From positions 1-10,424 of the forward strand of contig JAFAEU010000086.1 in assembly GCA_023423855.1 (NCBI GenBank): a DNA stretch of 10,424 bases, read 5' to 3'. Of the stretch, positions 1 through 6,865 are shown piece after piece (positions within the stretch are counted from its first letter, which is position 1; every line of letters starts with the position of its first letter). The notes under the pieces are model-generated. The model saw only the letters and a program-made list of their open reading frames with translations, made no database searches and had not been told where the DNA came from. This DNA comes from Pseudomonadota bacterium. GTDB lineage: Bacteria; Pseudomonadota; Gammaproteobacteria; Xanthomonadales; Xanthomonadaceae. The translations under genes were made by a program, and so were the position numbers.

Positions 1-1206
1 GCGCTGCACCGTCCGTCGCGGCCGGTGCACGGCAAGCCATCCGACGGCAAGGGCCCGACGATCCGCGGCCTCACCTTCACCCAGTACGCCTACCGCGCGA
101 TCGACATCGAGGGCGAGAAGCCCTCGACCACGGCCAACCAGGAGCCGACCGACGATCCGGTGGGCGTGTCCGCCCGCGACGCGCACGGCAAGGCGGTGAC
201 GGGGACGACGCTGGAGCACGTCACCATCAGCTTCACCTCGCGCGTGGCCGGTTATTTCCGTGGCGACGGGCTCACGATCCGCAACTCGCTGGTGAGCGAC
301 ACCGGCACCGAAGGCATCTACGTCATCGGCTCCTCGGACGTGCTGCTGGAGCGCAACATCGTCCGCCGCAACAACATCGAGAAGCTGACCGGCTACTTCC
401 CGGCGGCGGTGAAGATCTTCAACCAGTCCCACGACGTGGTGGTGCGCGACAACCTGGTCATCGACCATCCCGATTCGAACGGCGTCTGGTACGACGTCGG
501 CAACGTCGATGGCGTGTTCGCCAACAACCATGTCGAAGGGACGCTGATCGGCTTCTTCTTCGAGATCTCGAAGGGCGTGGTGGTGGCCGGCAACGTGTTC
601 GTGGACAACGAGCAGGGCATCCGCGTGCTGAACAGTTCGGATGCCCGCGTCTACCACAACACCTTCTTCAACTCGCCGGCGATGTTCGACCGCAACGAGC
701 GCAGCGCCAGGGACGACCATTTCGGCTGGCACCCGCAGACGGGGCCGGACGTCGACGAGCGCGAGGGGCACGTGTTCGAGGGCAACCTGCTGGTCGCCGG
801 CGCGGGCTTCGAAAAGCCGCTGCTGCACTTCGACCAGCCCGCCGCGCTGTGCGGCACGGTGCCCCGACCGATGACGACGAAGGTCGACGGCAACGTCTAC
901 GTGCGCACCGGCGCGGGCGACGCACCGCTCATCACCTGGAGCCCCGTCGCCGGAAAGAACTGCCTGGCGAACTTCGCGACGCTGGAGGCCTTCCGCAAGG
1001 CCACCGGGCTGGAAGCGCATGGCGTTGCATTGCCCGGTCACGACGGCACGCTGTTCCGCAGCGTCGAACTGCGCCGCTTCGACCTGGCGCAGCGGCCGCA
1101 GGGCGTGCAGGAGGTCGTAGTCGCGCCCGAGGCGTTGAAGGCGCTTGGATGGAGCGGGGAAGCCCATCTGCCCGGGGCGTTCCCGACGGAGGCGCGTCGG
1201 GAGTAG
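1..1206 (+). CDS. Right-handed parallel beta-helix repeat protein, 5' end outside the window
   Basis: The reading frame is open from the first base and ends at TAG (1204-1206), leaving 401 visible residues. A GTG at 25 could be read as a start, but the frame continues upstream of it without a stop, so the gene very probably begins outside the window. Much of the visible protein is short strand repeats with recurring asparagines (for example DGLTIRNSLVSDT, SDVLLERNIVRRN, DVVVRDNLVID, GVVVAGNVFVDN, DARVYHNTFFN), the pattern of NosD/CASH-type or pectate-lyase-like beta-helices. The last ~130 residues are less repetitive and probably form a C-terminal cap. Such proteins are usually secreted or periplasmic carbohydrate-binding or carbohydrate-cleaving proteins. 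I see no catalytic signature that fixes a substrate, and the export signal would lie upstream. It converges on the haem protein gene. Confidence 0.85.
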   Translation, partial: ALHRPSRPVHGKPSDGKGPTIRGLTFTQYAYRAIDIEGEKPSTTANQEPTDDPVGVSARDAHGKAVTGTTLEHVTISFTSRVAGYFRGDGLTIRNSLVSDTGTEGIYVIGSSDVLLERNIVRRNNIEKLTGYFPAAVKIFNQSHDVVVRDNLVIDHPDSNGVWYDVGNVDGVFANNHVEGTLIGFFFEISKGVVVAGNVFVDNEQGIRVLNSSDARVYHNTFFNSPAMFDRNERSARDDHFGWHPQTGPDVDEREGHVFEGNLLVAGAGFEKPLLHFDQPAALCGTVPRPMTTKVDGNVYVRTGAGDAPLITWSPVAGKNCLANFATLEAFRKATGLEAHGVALPGHDGTLFRSVELRRFDLAQRPQGVQEVVVAPEALKALGWSGEAHLPGAFPTEARRE

Positions 1207-1251
1207 GTGCCGCCCGCCAGATGCCCGTATCGGAGGGGAGGCTCGAGCAAT

Positions 1252-1281
1252 CCGTCACCCCGGCGAAGACCGGAATGACGG
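1252..1281. repeat. REP-like palindrome (GTCAtyCCsG family) between convergent genes
   Basis: The outer arms CCGTCA (1252-1257) and TGACGG (1276-1281) are perfectly complementary. They enclose a CGG/CCG core around a GAAG loop. The copy matches, with a few changes, the repeats at 7970-8071 and 10344-10424. It sits 46 bases after the beta-helix stop and 9 bases after the end of the haem gene, so it could also act as a bidirectional transcript end. Confidence 0.7.
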
Positions 1282-1290
1282 GATTCACTC

Positions 1291-2871
1291 TCACGGCGGC
1301 AGCGCGATCGTCGCGCCGTCCTCGCCGCTGTTGCGGAAGGGCCCTCGCGGCGATCGCGCGTGGCACAGGCTGCACTTGTCCATGTCGCCGGGGAAACGGT
1401 CGGAGCGGCTGTGGACCATGTGCACACGGATGTCCAGGGCGCCGTCGGGTTCGAATGCGAGCGGGCTGTGGCAGGCATGGCAGGCGCTGCGGTCGCCCAG
1501 GCCGTGCAGCACGTTGGAGAGCGCCGACTGCCCGGAATGGCAGGTGGTGCATCGCCCGGTTTCCGGGGTGAACGCCGTCGGTGTTTCGGTCCCCACCTGC
1601 AGCTTGATGGTGGTGCCGCGGTTGAGCGCCTCGCCGGCGAAATCGCGGCGGAACTTCAGCGCCATGGTGTAGGTGCCGGGCTGCGCATCCGGCGGCAGGG
1701 TGAACGCGACTTCGTCCGATACCGGGGCCTCCCAGAGTCCGGGGTCCCCGAGCGCGCCGGGGAAGACGGTGTTCGGCACCAGCGAGGCCAAGCCGGTGAA
1801 GCCGTCCGGGACCACGCTTGCCGAGGTCGCCTGCGGCAGGAAGAACTGCTCGATGCCGGTGGTCGCGCGCGGCACGCGGACCTTGTCGACCGGGCCGCTC
1901 AGGGTCACGAACGAATTGCCCTCGCGGTGCTTGAGCGCGTAGTAGGTGGTCATCTCCAGGCTGAAGCCGTCGAAATAGCGGATGCCGCTGGGGATCTCGT
2001 CGCGCAGGAACTCGGCGTACGTCGGCAGGGAGCCGGCCGGATGCAGCCGCCGGCCTTCGCCATCATGCAGGGTGATGCGCGCGCGCAGCGACTCGCCGGG
2101 CTGGTAGTAGCGGCCGTTGGCGGGCGCGGTGACGAGTTCGATCTGCGGCTGGAAGCCATAGCCGTACTGGAGTTGGGCGGGCGTCGGCGCCACCAGCCGC
2201 TGCACACGGATGCGCTGCGGTTGCTGGCTCCACCAGAGCGCCAGCGAGCGTGCGCGCGGATCGAGGCGGCGCGCGTCGCGTTCCGGGGACAGGTGGGTCC
2301 GGAACTGCACCAGCGCCTGGGCGACGAAGCGCGTCGCGTTGCTGCAGTCGTACCTGGCCCGGCAGCCGGTGGCGATCTGGCGGGCGTTGAAGCGCCGCAC
2401 GAAGCCGTCGCCGGTGGCGGTGCCGCCGCGCCGCGGGTGGTTGTCGCTGCCGGTCTGCGCGAGCAGCGGTTCGCCGACGGGCTGCCCCTGCGCATCGAGG
2501 CCGAGCAGGACGAAACTGCCGGACGCTTCCATCCAGCCTGCGTTGCGGTAGAAGCGCATCCGCGTCCAGGTGCCGTCGCCGGGCGCGCGCCAGTCTTCCT
2601 CCACCATCTCCACGCCCTGCCAGTCGAGTCCGGACAGGTCGCCGTTCTCGATCACCGGGTCGATGCCGCGATCGGTCGCGGTGGTCGCGGTGGAGATGAG
2701 GTCGATTTCCTGCAGGTAGCGGCGAGGGTCGCCGATGCGCGCCAGGTCGGCGGCGACGCCGTTGTCGAAGCGCAGGCTCAGTCCAACCGGCAGCGCCTGC
2801 CGCGTGGATGCCGACAGCAGCAGCGGCAGCAGCATGGACAGGGCGAGGGCGCAGGCAGCCGGACGGCTCAT
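1291..2871 (-). CDS. Secreted triheme c-type cytochrome-like protein with large unassigned N-terminal region
   Basis: The protein has 526 residues. Residues 1-25 look like a Sec signal peptide (hydrophobic stretch LALSMLLPLLLSAS). Three CxxCH haem-binding motifs lie at the C-terminus: CTTCH (441-445), CHACH (464-468) and CSLCH (500-504). An HMVH pair (484-487) precedes the third, resembling the IHxIH elements that supply distal haem ligands in OmcA/MtrC-like multihaem proteins. The preceding ~415 residues look rich in beta strands, contain one cysteine pair (C170, C176, possibly a disulfide), and match no family I can name. Covalent haem attachment would take place in the periplasm, so an electron-transfer or redox-sensing role there or at the cell surface is inferred. 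The start is supported by GGAGA (minus strand, 2882-2878) six bases before the ATG. Its neighbour upstream is the RAYT gene on the same strand, 87 bases away, with no evident functional link. Confidence 0.8.
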   Translation of the reverse strand: MSRPAACALALSMLLPLLLSASTRQALPVGLSLRFDNGVAADLARIGDPRRYLQEIDLISTATTATDRGIDPVIENGDLSGLDWQGVEMVEEDWRAPGDGTWTRMRFYRNAGWMEASGSFVLLGLDAQGQPVGEPLLAQTGSDNHPRRGGTATGDGFVRRFNARQIATGCRARYDCSNATRFVAQALVQFRTHLSPERDARRLDPRARSLALWWSQQPQRIRVQRLVAPTPAQLQYGYGFQPQIELVTAPANGRYYQPGESLRARITLHDGEGRRLHPAGSLPTYAEFLRDEIPSGIRYFDGFSLEMTTYYALKHREGNSFVTLSGPVDKVRVPRATTGIEQFFLPQATSASVVPDGFTGLASLVPNTVFPGALGDPGLWEAPVSDEVAFTLPPDAQPGTYTMALKFRRDFAGEALNRGTTIKLQVGTETPTAFTPETGRCTTCHSGQSALSNVLHGLGDRSACHACHSPLAFEPDGALDIRVHMVHSRSDRFPGDMDKCSLCHARSPRGPFRNSGEDGATIALPP

Positions 2872-2902
2872 GACGCGTCTCCATGTGCGTTGGAAATCCC
2901 TT

Positions 2903-2931
2903 CGACCGTCCGGACGCTACCGCCACGGTCG
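2903..2931. repeat. Inverted repeat between the RAYT and haem genes, with GTAG on the minus strand
   Basis: CGACCGT (2903-2909) pairs with ACGGTCG (2925-2931) around a 15-base loop. Overlapping it is a perfect 10-base palindrome, CGTCCGGACG (2907-2916), which on the minus strand is preceded directly by GTAG (2920-2917). It could be a degenerate REP on the 3' flank of the RAYT, a hairpin ending its transcript (no T-tract follows), or an operator for the haem gene. Confidence 0.4.
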
Positions 2932-2958
2932 GGACCCCGCCACTCTCGTTTGGGAGGA

Positions 2959-3678
2959 TCAGAACCGTGCCCGCAGTGGAGTTTCCCGGCACGCCGCGAA
3001 CCGGTTGATCGACGCGTCCGGTCGCCCGGGCGCCCTTCCGGCTTGCGTTTCGATCGCGCGATGGATCCGCTCCGGCCCGTACAGGCGCTGGCGCTGCAGG
3101 TGCAGGCGGATGGCGTTGGTTTCCGCCGGGTCGATGGCTTCCCCCAGCAGGGCGCGCCATGCGCGCTGGCGCGCGGGTTGGTCTTGGCCGAGCGCCAGCC
3201 AGGCGCGATGGGGATGGACCAGCGGATCGGGTTCGGCGAGCGTGGCGGCGCGATGGCTGGACCACCGGTAGTCGCCGGGATCGGCCACCATGCGCGCGCG
3301 CAGCGGGTTGAGTTCGATATGGCGCTGGCAGCGCAGGACGTAGCCGTCGTCGATGACCGGGCAGGCCTTGTAGCGACCCTCCCACAGCGTGCCCGTGCGG
3401 GAGTAGCGATCGTTGACGTAGCGGACGTAGACGCGTCCCAGCGCCTGCATCAGGCGGCCGACCTGGCCCGGCGCCATCGGCGTCACCAGCAGGTGGACGT
3501 GGTTGTCCATCAGCACGTAGGCGTGCACGGTGCAGTACTCGCGGCGGGCGATGTCGCGCAGGTCCTGCAGGTAGCGGATGCGGTCGACGTCGGCGAAGAA
3601 GCAGGGCTTGCGGTCGTTGCCGCGCTGGACGATGTGCTGCGCGATGCCGGGCAGGTCGATGCGGGGTGGGCGGGGCAT
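2959..3678 (-). CDS. REP-associated tyrosine transposase (RAYT, IS200-like Y1 transposase fold)
   Basis: The protein has 239 residues. RAYTs are single-copy relatives of IS200/IS605 transposases thought to bind and nick single-stranded REP hairpins and spread them. Hallmarks visible here are LPGIAQHIVQRGN (9-21), the HUH motif HVH (60-62) in MDNHVHLLVTP, GTLWEGRYKA (96-105), and IELNPLRARMV followed by DYRWSSH (121-142). Length and layout fit the family. The codon just before IELNP, where E. coli TnpA-REP appears to carry its catalytic tyrosine Y115, is CAT (His120; 3321-3319). Y113 is the nearest other candidate. The start is set by AAGGA (3690-3686), seven bases upstream; a longer in-frame extension to 3903 lacks family similarity and overlaps the yaeQ start. 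It is transcribed divergently from yaeQ. REP repeats occur elsewhere in the window, as expected for a genome carrying such an enzyme. Confidence 0.93.
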   Translation of the reverse strand: MPRPPRIDLPGIAQHIVQRGNDRKPCFFADVDRIRYLQDLRDIARREYCTVHAYVLMDNHVHLLVTPMAPGQVGRLMQALGRVYVRYVNDRYSRTGTLWEGRYKACPVIDDGYVLRCQRHIELNPLRARMVADPGDYRWSSHRAATLAEPDPLVHPHRAWLALGQDQPARQRAWRALLGEAIDPAETNAIRLHLQRQRLYGPERIHRAIETQAGRAPGRPDASINRFAACRETPLRARF

Positions 3679-3685
3679 GATCGCG

Positions 3686-3690
3686 TCCTT
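3686..3690 (-). promoter_or_regulatory. Ribosome binding site of the RAYT gene
   Basis: The minus strand reads AAGGA seven bases before the ATG at 3678. This supports that start over the upstream in-frame ATG at 3903. Confidence 0.7.
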
Positions 3691-3758
3691 GCGATGGGTG
3701 CGGATCGAGCATGCAGGCGGGTGGAGAACGCCGTGATCCGGGAAAGGCGCCGGCGACT

Positions 3759-3791
3759 GTAGGAAAAGCCCACTCTGACCGCGCTTTTTCC
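3759..3791. repeat. GTAG-headed inverted repeat upstream of the RAYT
   Basis: GTAG (3759-3762) leads into GGAAAAGC (3762-3769), which pairs with GCTTTTTCC (3783-3791) with one extra T. The layout (GTAG then a stem-loop pointing away from the RAYT) resembles REPs that flank RAYT genes. The sequence is not identical to the other repeats here, and it may instead simply belong to the divergent promoter region. Confidence 0.35.
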
Positions 3792-3845
3792 CCGGTTTTT
3801 TGCGCGCCGGGACGATCGCGTGAACCTGCCGTGGTGGTGGGCCAC

Positions 3846-3851
3846 TACAAT
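3846..3851 (+). promoter_or_regulatory. Probable -10 element for yaeQ and the acyltransferase gene
   Basis: TACAAT matches the sigma-70 -10 consensus at five of six positions and ends 26 bases before the yaeQ ATG. No good -35 box lies 16-18 bases upstream. Confidence 0.5.
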
Positions 3852-3877
3852 CACGCCTCCTTCCGGCAGGCGCGACG

Positions 3878-4426
3878 ATGGCTCCCAATGCGACGATCCA
3901 CAAGGTGGAGCTGCAGGTCAGCGACCTGGACCGGCACTACTACGCCGGGCACAACCTGACCCTGGCGCAGCATCCGTCGGAGACCCCCGGGCGGCTGATG
4001 GTGCGCCTGGTCGCGTTCGCGCTGTTCGCGGACGAGCGGCTGGAGTTCGGGCGCGGCCTGAGCAGCGAAGAGGAACCCGATCTCTGGCAGCGCGACTACA
4101 CCGGCGACATCGAGCGCTGGATCGACCTCGGGCAACCGGACGAAAGCCGGATACGCAAGGCCTGCGGGCGCGCTCGGCAGGTGGCGGTGGTGAGCTACAG
4201 CGGCGGTAGCGCCGAGATCTGGTGGAACAGGAACACGGCGGCGCTGGCGCGGCTGAAGAACCTGACGGTGATCGACATCGCGCCCGATTCGGTGGAGGCC
4301 GTGGTCGGGCTGCTCGAGCGCGGCATGCGCCTGACCGCGATGATCCAGGACGGCGAGCTGCAGCTGATGAGCGAGCGCGCGAACGTCGCGCTGACGCCGC
4401 GCGTGCGGATGGCGCCGGCGGATTGA
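3878..4426 (+). CDS. yaeQ: YaeQ family protein
   Basis: The protein has 182 residues, the usual YaeQ length. Characteristic stretches are ATIHKVELQVSDLDRHYY at the N-terminus, LTLAQHPSETPGRLMVRL, DERLEFGRGLSSEEEPDLW, DIERWIDLGQPDESRIRKAC, and the AEIWWNRN segment near residue 112, all close to what I recall of E. coli YaeQ. YaeQ has a PD-(D/E)xK nuclease-like fold. The acidic and lysine residues in the WIDLGQPDESRIRK region are in keeping with this, but its biochemical role is not firmly established (older reports link it to suppression of rfaH defects). It is cytosolic, with no signal peptide. A TACAAT -10 element lies 26 bases upstream, so the leader is short. The acyltransferase gene begins three bases after its stop, which suggests joint transcription. 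Confidence 0.95.
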   Translation: MAPNATIHKVELQVSDLDRHYYAGHNLTLAQHPSETPGRLMVRLVAFALFADERLEFGRGLSSEEEPDLWQRDYTGDIERWIDLGQPDESRIRKACGRARQVAVVSYSGGSAEIWWNRNTAALARLKNLTVIDIAPDSVEAVVGLLERGMRLTAMIQDGELQLMSERANVALTPRVRMAPAD

Positions 4427-4429
4427 CGG

Positions 4430-5719
4430 ATGACAACCCCGGCTCCCGCGCGCGACCCGTACCCTGACGCGCTGCGCGCCTGCGCGCTGCTGGTGGTGGT
4501 GCTCGGGCACTGGATCGCCACCTTGCCGCGCATGGCCGGTGGGCAACTGGTGGACACCGACCACCTGCTGGCGGTGTGGGACGCCGCCGGCTTCCTCACC
4601 TGGGTGGTGCAGGTGGTGCCGCTGTTCGTGTTCGTCTCGGCCGCCGTCAGCGCCGAGGGCGTTGCGCGGCGGCTTGCGGCGGGCGAACAGAAGCAGTGGT
4701 GGGCGGCGCGTGCGCTGGGGCTGGCGCGGCCGACGGTGACGTATCTCGTGGTGCTGGTGGCGCTTGCCGGTATCGCGTGGCTGGCGGGCGGGCGCCTGCT
4801 CGGCGTGTTCAACCAGTCGCTCACGATCCACCTGTGGTTCCTGCTGATGCTGCTGACCGTGCAGGCGCTGCTGCCGTGGTGCCTGCGGCTGGACGCGCGC
4901 TTCGGCCTGGGCGCGGTGCTGGGCATGGTGGCCGTGGCCGCGTTGCTGGACGCGGCGCGCGCGGGCGTGTCGTCGCCCGAGGACGTGCGCTGGATCGGCG
5001 CCCGCGTCGCGGAGCGGCCGCCGGGAATCGCCTGGCTCAACATGCTGGTCGTGTGGCTGATCCCGCAGCAGCTCGGCATCGCATGGAAGCGCGGGCGCTT
5101 CCGCGGTGCGGGAGCGGGCGCGGGATTCCTCGCGCTGGGCGCGCTGTGGCTGGTGCTGGCGATGGGCAGCGGCTATCCGGTGGCGATGGTGGGCGTGGCG
5201 CTGGCCGGCAACAACATGCTGCCGCCGACGCTGGCGCTGGTGGGCGTGATGTGGCTGCAGGTGGGTGCGGTGCTGCTGTTCGAGCCGCTGGCCAGGCGCC
5301 TGTTGGCCGGCCGTACGCTGGCGCGCGCCATCACGGTGCTCGGCGCGCTCGGGATGCCGCTGTACCTGTGGCACAAGCTGGCCGAGCTGCCCGCGGCCTG
5401 GCTGGGCGAGAGGCTCGGGCTGCCGATCGACGCCGGCGTGCCGGGCCAGCCGGGATTCTGGCCGGGGCGCGCGGGCTGGATCGCGCTGTGCCTGCTGATG
5501 GTGGCGCCGGTGATCGCGCTGGTGGTGCGCTTCGAGCTGCGGCGCGATCGTGAAGTGCCCGTGACCGGTCGGTTCGAGCGCATCGTCGTGGGCGGCGTTG
5601 CGCTCTACATCGGGTTGGCCGCCGCGCTGGCCTGGGGCGTCTGGCCGGGTGCCGTGGTCGGCCTGGCGGCCGTTTCGCTGGCGTCGTGGCAGCTTCGCAG
5701 GCGCTTGGGCTCGCTGTAG
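4430..5719 (+). CDS. Acyltransferase-3 family integral membrane protein
   Basis: The protein has 429 residues with about ten to eleven predicted hydrophobic segments. The N-terminus shows the family signature: D13 and R16 (PDALRA) followed by H27 in the first membrane segment (VVVLGHW). This is the histidine region generally needed for acyl transfer in Acyl_transf_3/OafA-like enzymes. LYLWHK (311-316) in a late membrane segment is another typical element. Members move acetyl or other acyl groups onto exported glycans, lipids or antibiotics; the acceptor here cannot be told, since no glycan or polyketide genes are nearby. No SGNH domain is fused. The ATG follows the yaeQ stop by three bases, so translation is probably coupled. 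Its TAG stop (5717-5719) lies inside a GTAG-headed REP structure. Confidence 0.88.
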   Translation: MTTPAPARDPYPDALRACALLVVVLGHWIATLPRMAGGQLVDTDHLLAVWDAAGFLTWVVQVVPLFVFVSAAVSAEGVARRLAAGEQKQWWAARALGLARPTVTYLVVLVALAGIAWLAGGRLLGVFNQSLTIHLWFLLMLLTVQALLPWCLRLDARFGLGAVLGMVAVAALLDAARAGVSSPEDVRWIGARVAERPPGIAWLNMLVVWLIPQQLGIAWKRGRFRGAGAGAGFLALGALWLVLAMGSGYPVAMVGVALAGNNMLPPTLALVGVMWLQVGAVLLFEPLARRLLAGRTLARAITVLGALGMPLYLWHKLAELPAAWLGERLGLPIDAGVPGQPGFWPGRAGWIALCLLMVAPVIALVVRFELRRDREVPVTGRFERIVVGGVALYIGLAAALAWGVWPGAVVGLAAVSLASWQLRRRLGSL

Positions 5720-5754
5720 AAGCCGCTGGGCCGCGGCTGAAGCCGCTCCTGCAG
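5714..5754. repeat. Paired GTAG-type REP (BIME-like) over the acyltransferase stop codon
   Basis: The 14-base arms 5714-5727 and 5741-5754 pair at 11 of 14 positions. Inside, AGCCGC (5721-5726) pairs with GCGGCT (5733-5738), and GCGGCT with AGCCGC (5741-5746), giving alternative hairpins. The minus-strand form, GCAGGAGCGGCTTCAGCCGC, matches a REP type I recall from xanthomonads and pseudomonads (GTAGGAGCGGCTTC...). It may also end the yaeQ-acyltransferase transcript. Confidence 0.65.
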
Positions 5755-5793
5755 CTGTGTTTTGATCGCAGCGGGTGATCAGGCGGGGCAGGG

Positions 5794-5799
5794 TAGACT
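5794..5799 (+). promoter_or_regulatory. Possible -10 element for the endonuclease/phosphatase-family gene
   Basis: TAGACT matches the -10 consensus at four of six positions. It lies 36 bases before the ATG at 5836 but only 9 before the upstream ATG at 5809, which favours the later start. No clear -35 box. Confidence 0.4.
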
Positions 5800-5835
5800 T
5801 TCGCCTCGATGACTCACGCGCTGTCCGCCATCTCC

Positions 5836-6663
5836 ATGTCGCGATTGCTGCTGACTTGCCTGTTGTTCGCGCTTGGCGCCCCGCATTCCGCGGCTGCGGA
5901 GCAGACGCTGCGGGTGATGAGCTTCAATGTGCGCGTGCCGGTGGAGTCCGATGGTCCCGATCGCTGGGAGGCGCGGCGCGATCTGCTGGTCCGCACGATC
6001 CGCGACGCGCGGCCGGACCTGCTCGGCACCCAGGAACTGGTCAAGGTGCAGGGCGACTACCTCGCAAAGCGGTTGCCGGAATACGCCTGGTTCGGGAGCG
6101 GCCGCGGCGGCGGCGATGAAGGCGAGCACATGGGCGTGTTCTACCGGCGCGATGCGCTGCGCCTGCTCGAATCCGGCGATTTCTGGCTGTCGGACACGCC
6201 GGAGGTGCCGGGCAGCATCAGCTGGGGCAACCTGTATCCGCGCATGGTCACCTGGGGCCTGTTCGAGCGCCGGGCGGACGGGCGCGGCGTCTACCTGTTC
6301 AACACGCACCTGCCTTATCGCGAGGAAGACGGGGCGGTGCGGGTGCGTTCCGTGGCGTTGATCCTGCAGCGGCTGGCGACGCTGCCGCCCGAAGTGCCGG
6401 TGATCCTCGTCGGCGACTTCAACGATGTCCCCGACAGTCCGGCGTATCGCGCGCTGGCCAACGCGCTCGGCGATGCCTGGTTGGAGGCGCCACGGCGGCA
6501 AGGTCCCGACGGCACCTTCCACGGCTTCAGCGGACAGGCGGAGCGGCGGATCGACTGGATGTTCCACCGCGGCCTACAGCCGCGGCACGCACGTACGTTG
6601 ACCGACCATGCGGACGGGCGCTATCCCTCGGATCATTTCCCGGTCATGGTGGAATTCGACTGA
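5836..6663 (+). CDS. Secreted endonuclease/exonuclease/phosphatase (EEP) superfamily hydrolase
   Basis: From this start the protein has 275 residues. Residues 1-21 form a clean Sec signal peptide (MSRLLLTCLLFALG, cleavage near SAAA/EQ), so the mature enzyme would be periplasmic or secreted. EEP-fold active-site motifs appear in order: SFNVR (N31), GTQEL (E67, metal ligand), FNTHLPY (H158), VGDFND (D194, N196), RIDW (D240) and SDHFPV (D266, H267). These define a metal-dependent phosphodiesterase/phosphomonoesterase catalytic centre. The substrate is unknown; relatives act on nucleic acids, sugar phosphates, inositol phosphates or lipids. An in-frame ATG at 5809 would add nine residues, but it starts only 9 bases after a candidate -10 box. 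The gene stands alone: a REP structure lies upstream and a strong stem-loop downstream. Confidence 0.9.
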   Translation: MSRLLLTCLLFALGAPHSAAAEQTLRVMSFNVRVPVESDGPDRWEARRDLLVRTIRDARPDLLGTQELVKVQGDYLAKRLPEYAWFGSGRGGGDEGEHMGVFYRRDALRLLESGDFWLSDTPEVPGSISWGNLYPRMVTWGLFERRADGRGVYLFNTHLPYREEDGAVRVRSVALILQRLATLPPEVPVILVGDFNDVPDSPAYRALANALGDAWLEAPRRQGPDGTFHGFSGQAERRIDWMFHRGLQPRHARTLTDHADGRYPSDHFPVMVEFD

Positions 6664-6725
6664 GCCGGACACGCGCGTGGCACGCGCGCCATGCGTCCGT
6701 TCGTGCGACCGACAGCCGGATTTCG

Positions 6726-6758
6726 ATGCAAACCGGCGATGAACGCGCCGGTTTGCGT
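6726..6758. terminator. Strong stem-loop downstream of the EEP gene
   Basis: GCAAACCGGCG (6728-6738) pairs perfectly with CGCCGGTTTGC (6746-6756) around a 7-base loop, and two more pairs extend the stem (one G-U wobble). It lies 64 bases after the EEP stop. No T-tract follows on either strand, so a role as an intrinsic terminator is uncertain; it could instead protect the 3' end of the mRNA. Confidence 0.45.
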
Positions 6759-6781
6759 GCGCGCCGCGCAGTCGCTATGGT
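6753..6781 (+). promoter_or_regulatory. Possible promoter for the FKBP-type isomerase gene
   Basis: TTGCGT (6753-6758) and TATGGT (6776-6781) are spaced by 17 bases, giving an imperfect sigma-70 layout with a leader of about 80 bases. The -35 overlaps the right arm of the preceding stem-loop. Confidence 0.35.
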
Positions 6782-6852
6782 GGTCCCGCATTCGTCTTTC
6801 GCACCGTGGATCCGCCGGTGCCTCCTCGAATCCCCTCCCCTTCATCCAGTCC

Positions 6853-6858
6853 AAGGAG
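6853..6858 (+). promoter_or_regulatory. Ribosome binding site of the FKBP-type isomerase gene
   Basis: AAGGAG lies seven bases before the ATG at 6866. It is the best Shine-Dalgarno in the window and rules out the in-frame upstream ATG at 6806. Confidence 0.8.
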
Positions 6859-6865
6859 ACCCTCC

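Noticed and set aside
2959..3678. A complete IS200/IS605 insertion sequence
   Set aside because: The protein has RAYT hallmarks (IELNP and DYRWSSH), the gene has no accompanying TnpB, and no clear insertion sequence ends are visible.
1360..3762. An 800-codon open frame on the plus strand, opposite the haem and RAYT genes
   Set aside because: It runs antisense to two well-supported genes and across the gap between them. Its composition (rich in Arg, Ala, Gly, His, Gln) is typical of frames opposite GC-rich genes, and no domain is recognisable.
3679..3903. N-terminal extension of the RAYT to an ATG at 3903
   Set aside because: The extra 75 residues lack family similarity, would overlap the start of yaeQ, and a good AAGGA site precedes the shorter start.
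3851..5374. A 507-codon open frame on the minus strand opposite yaeQ and the acyltransferase gene
   Set aside because: Low-complexity Gln/His/Arg-rich product, the mirror of GC-biased third codon positions of the real genes; no motif or ribosome binding site.
5809..5835. Upstream ATG (5809) for the EEP hydrolase gene
   Set aside because: It lies only nine bases after the -10 candidate and adds a polar stretch before a clean signal peptide. I chose 5836, but the longer form is not excluded.
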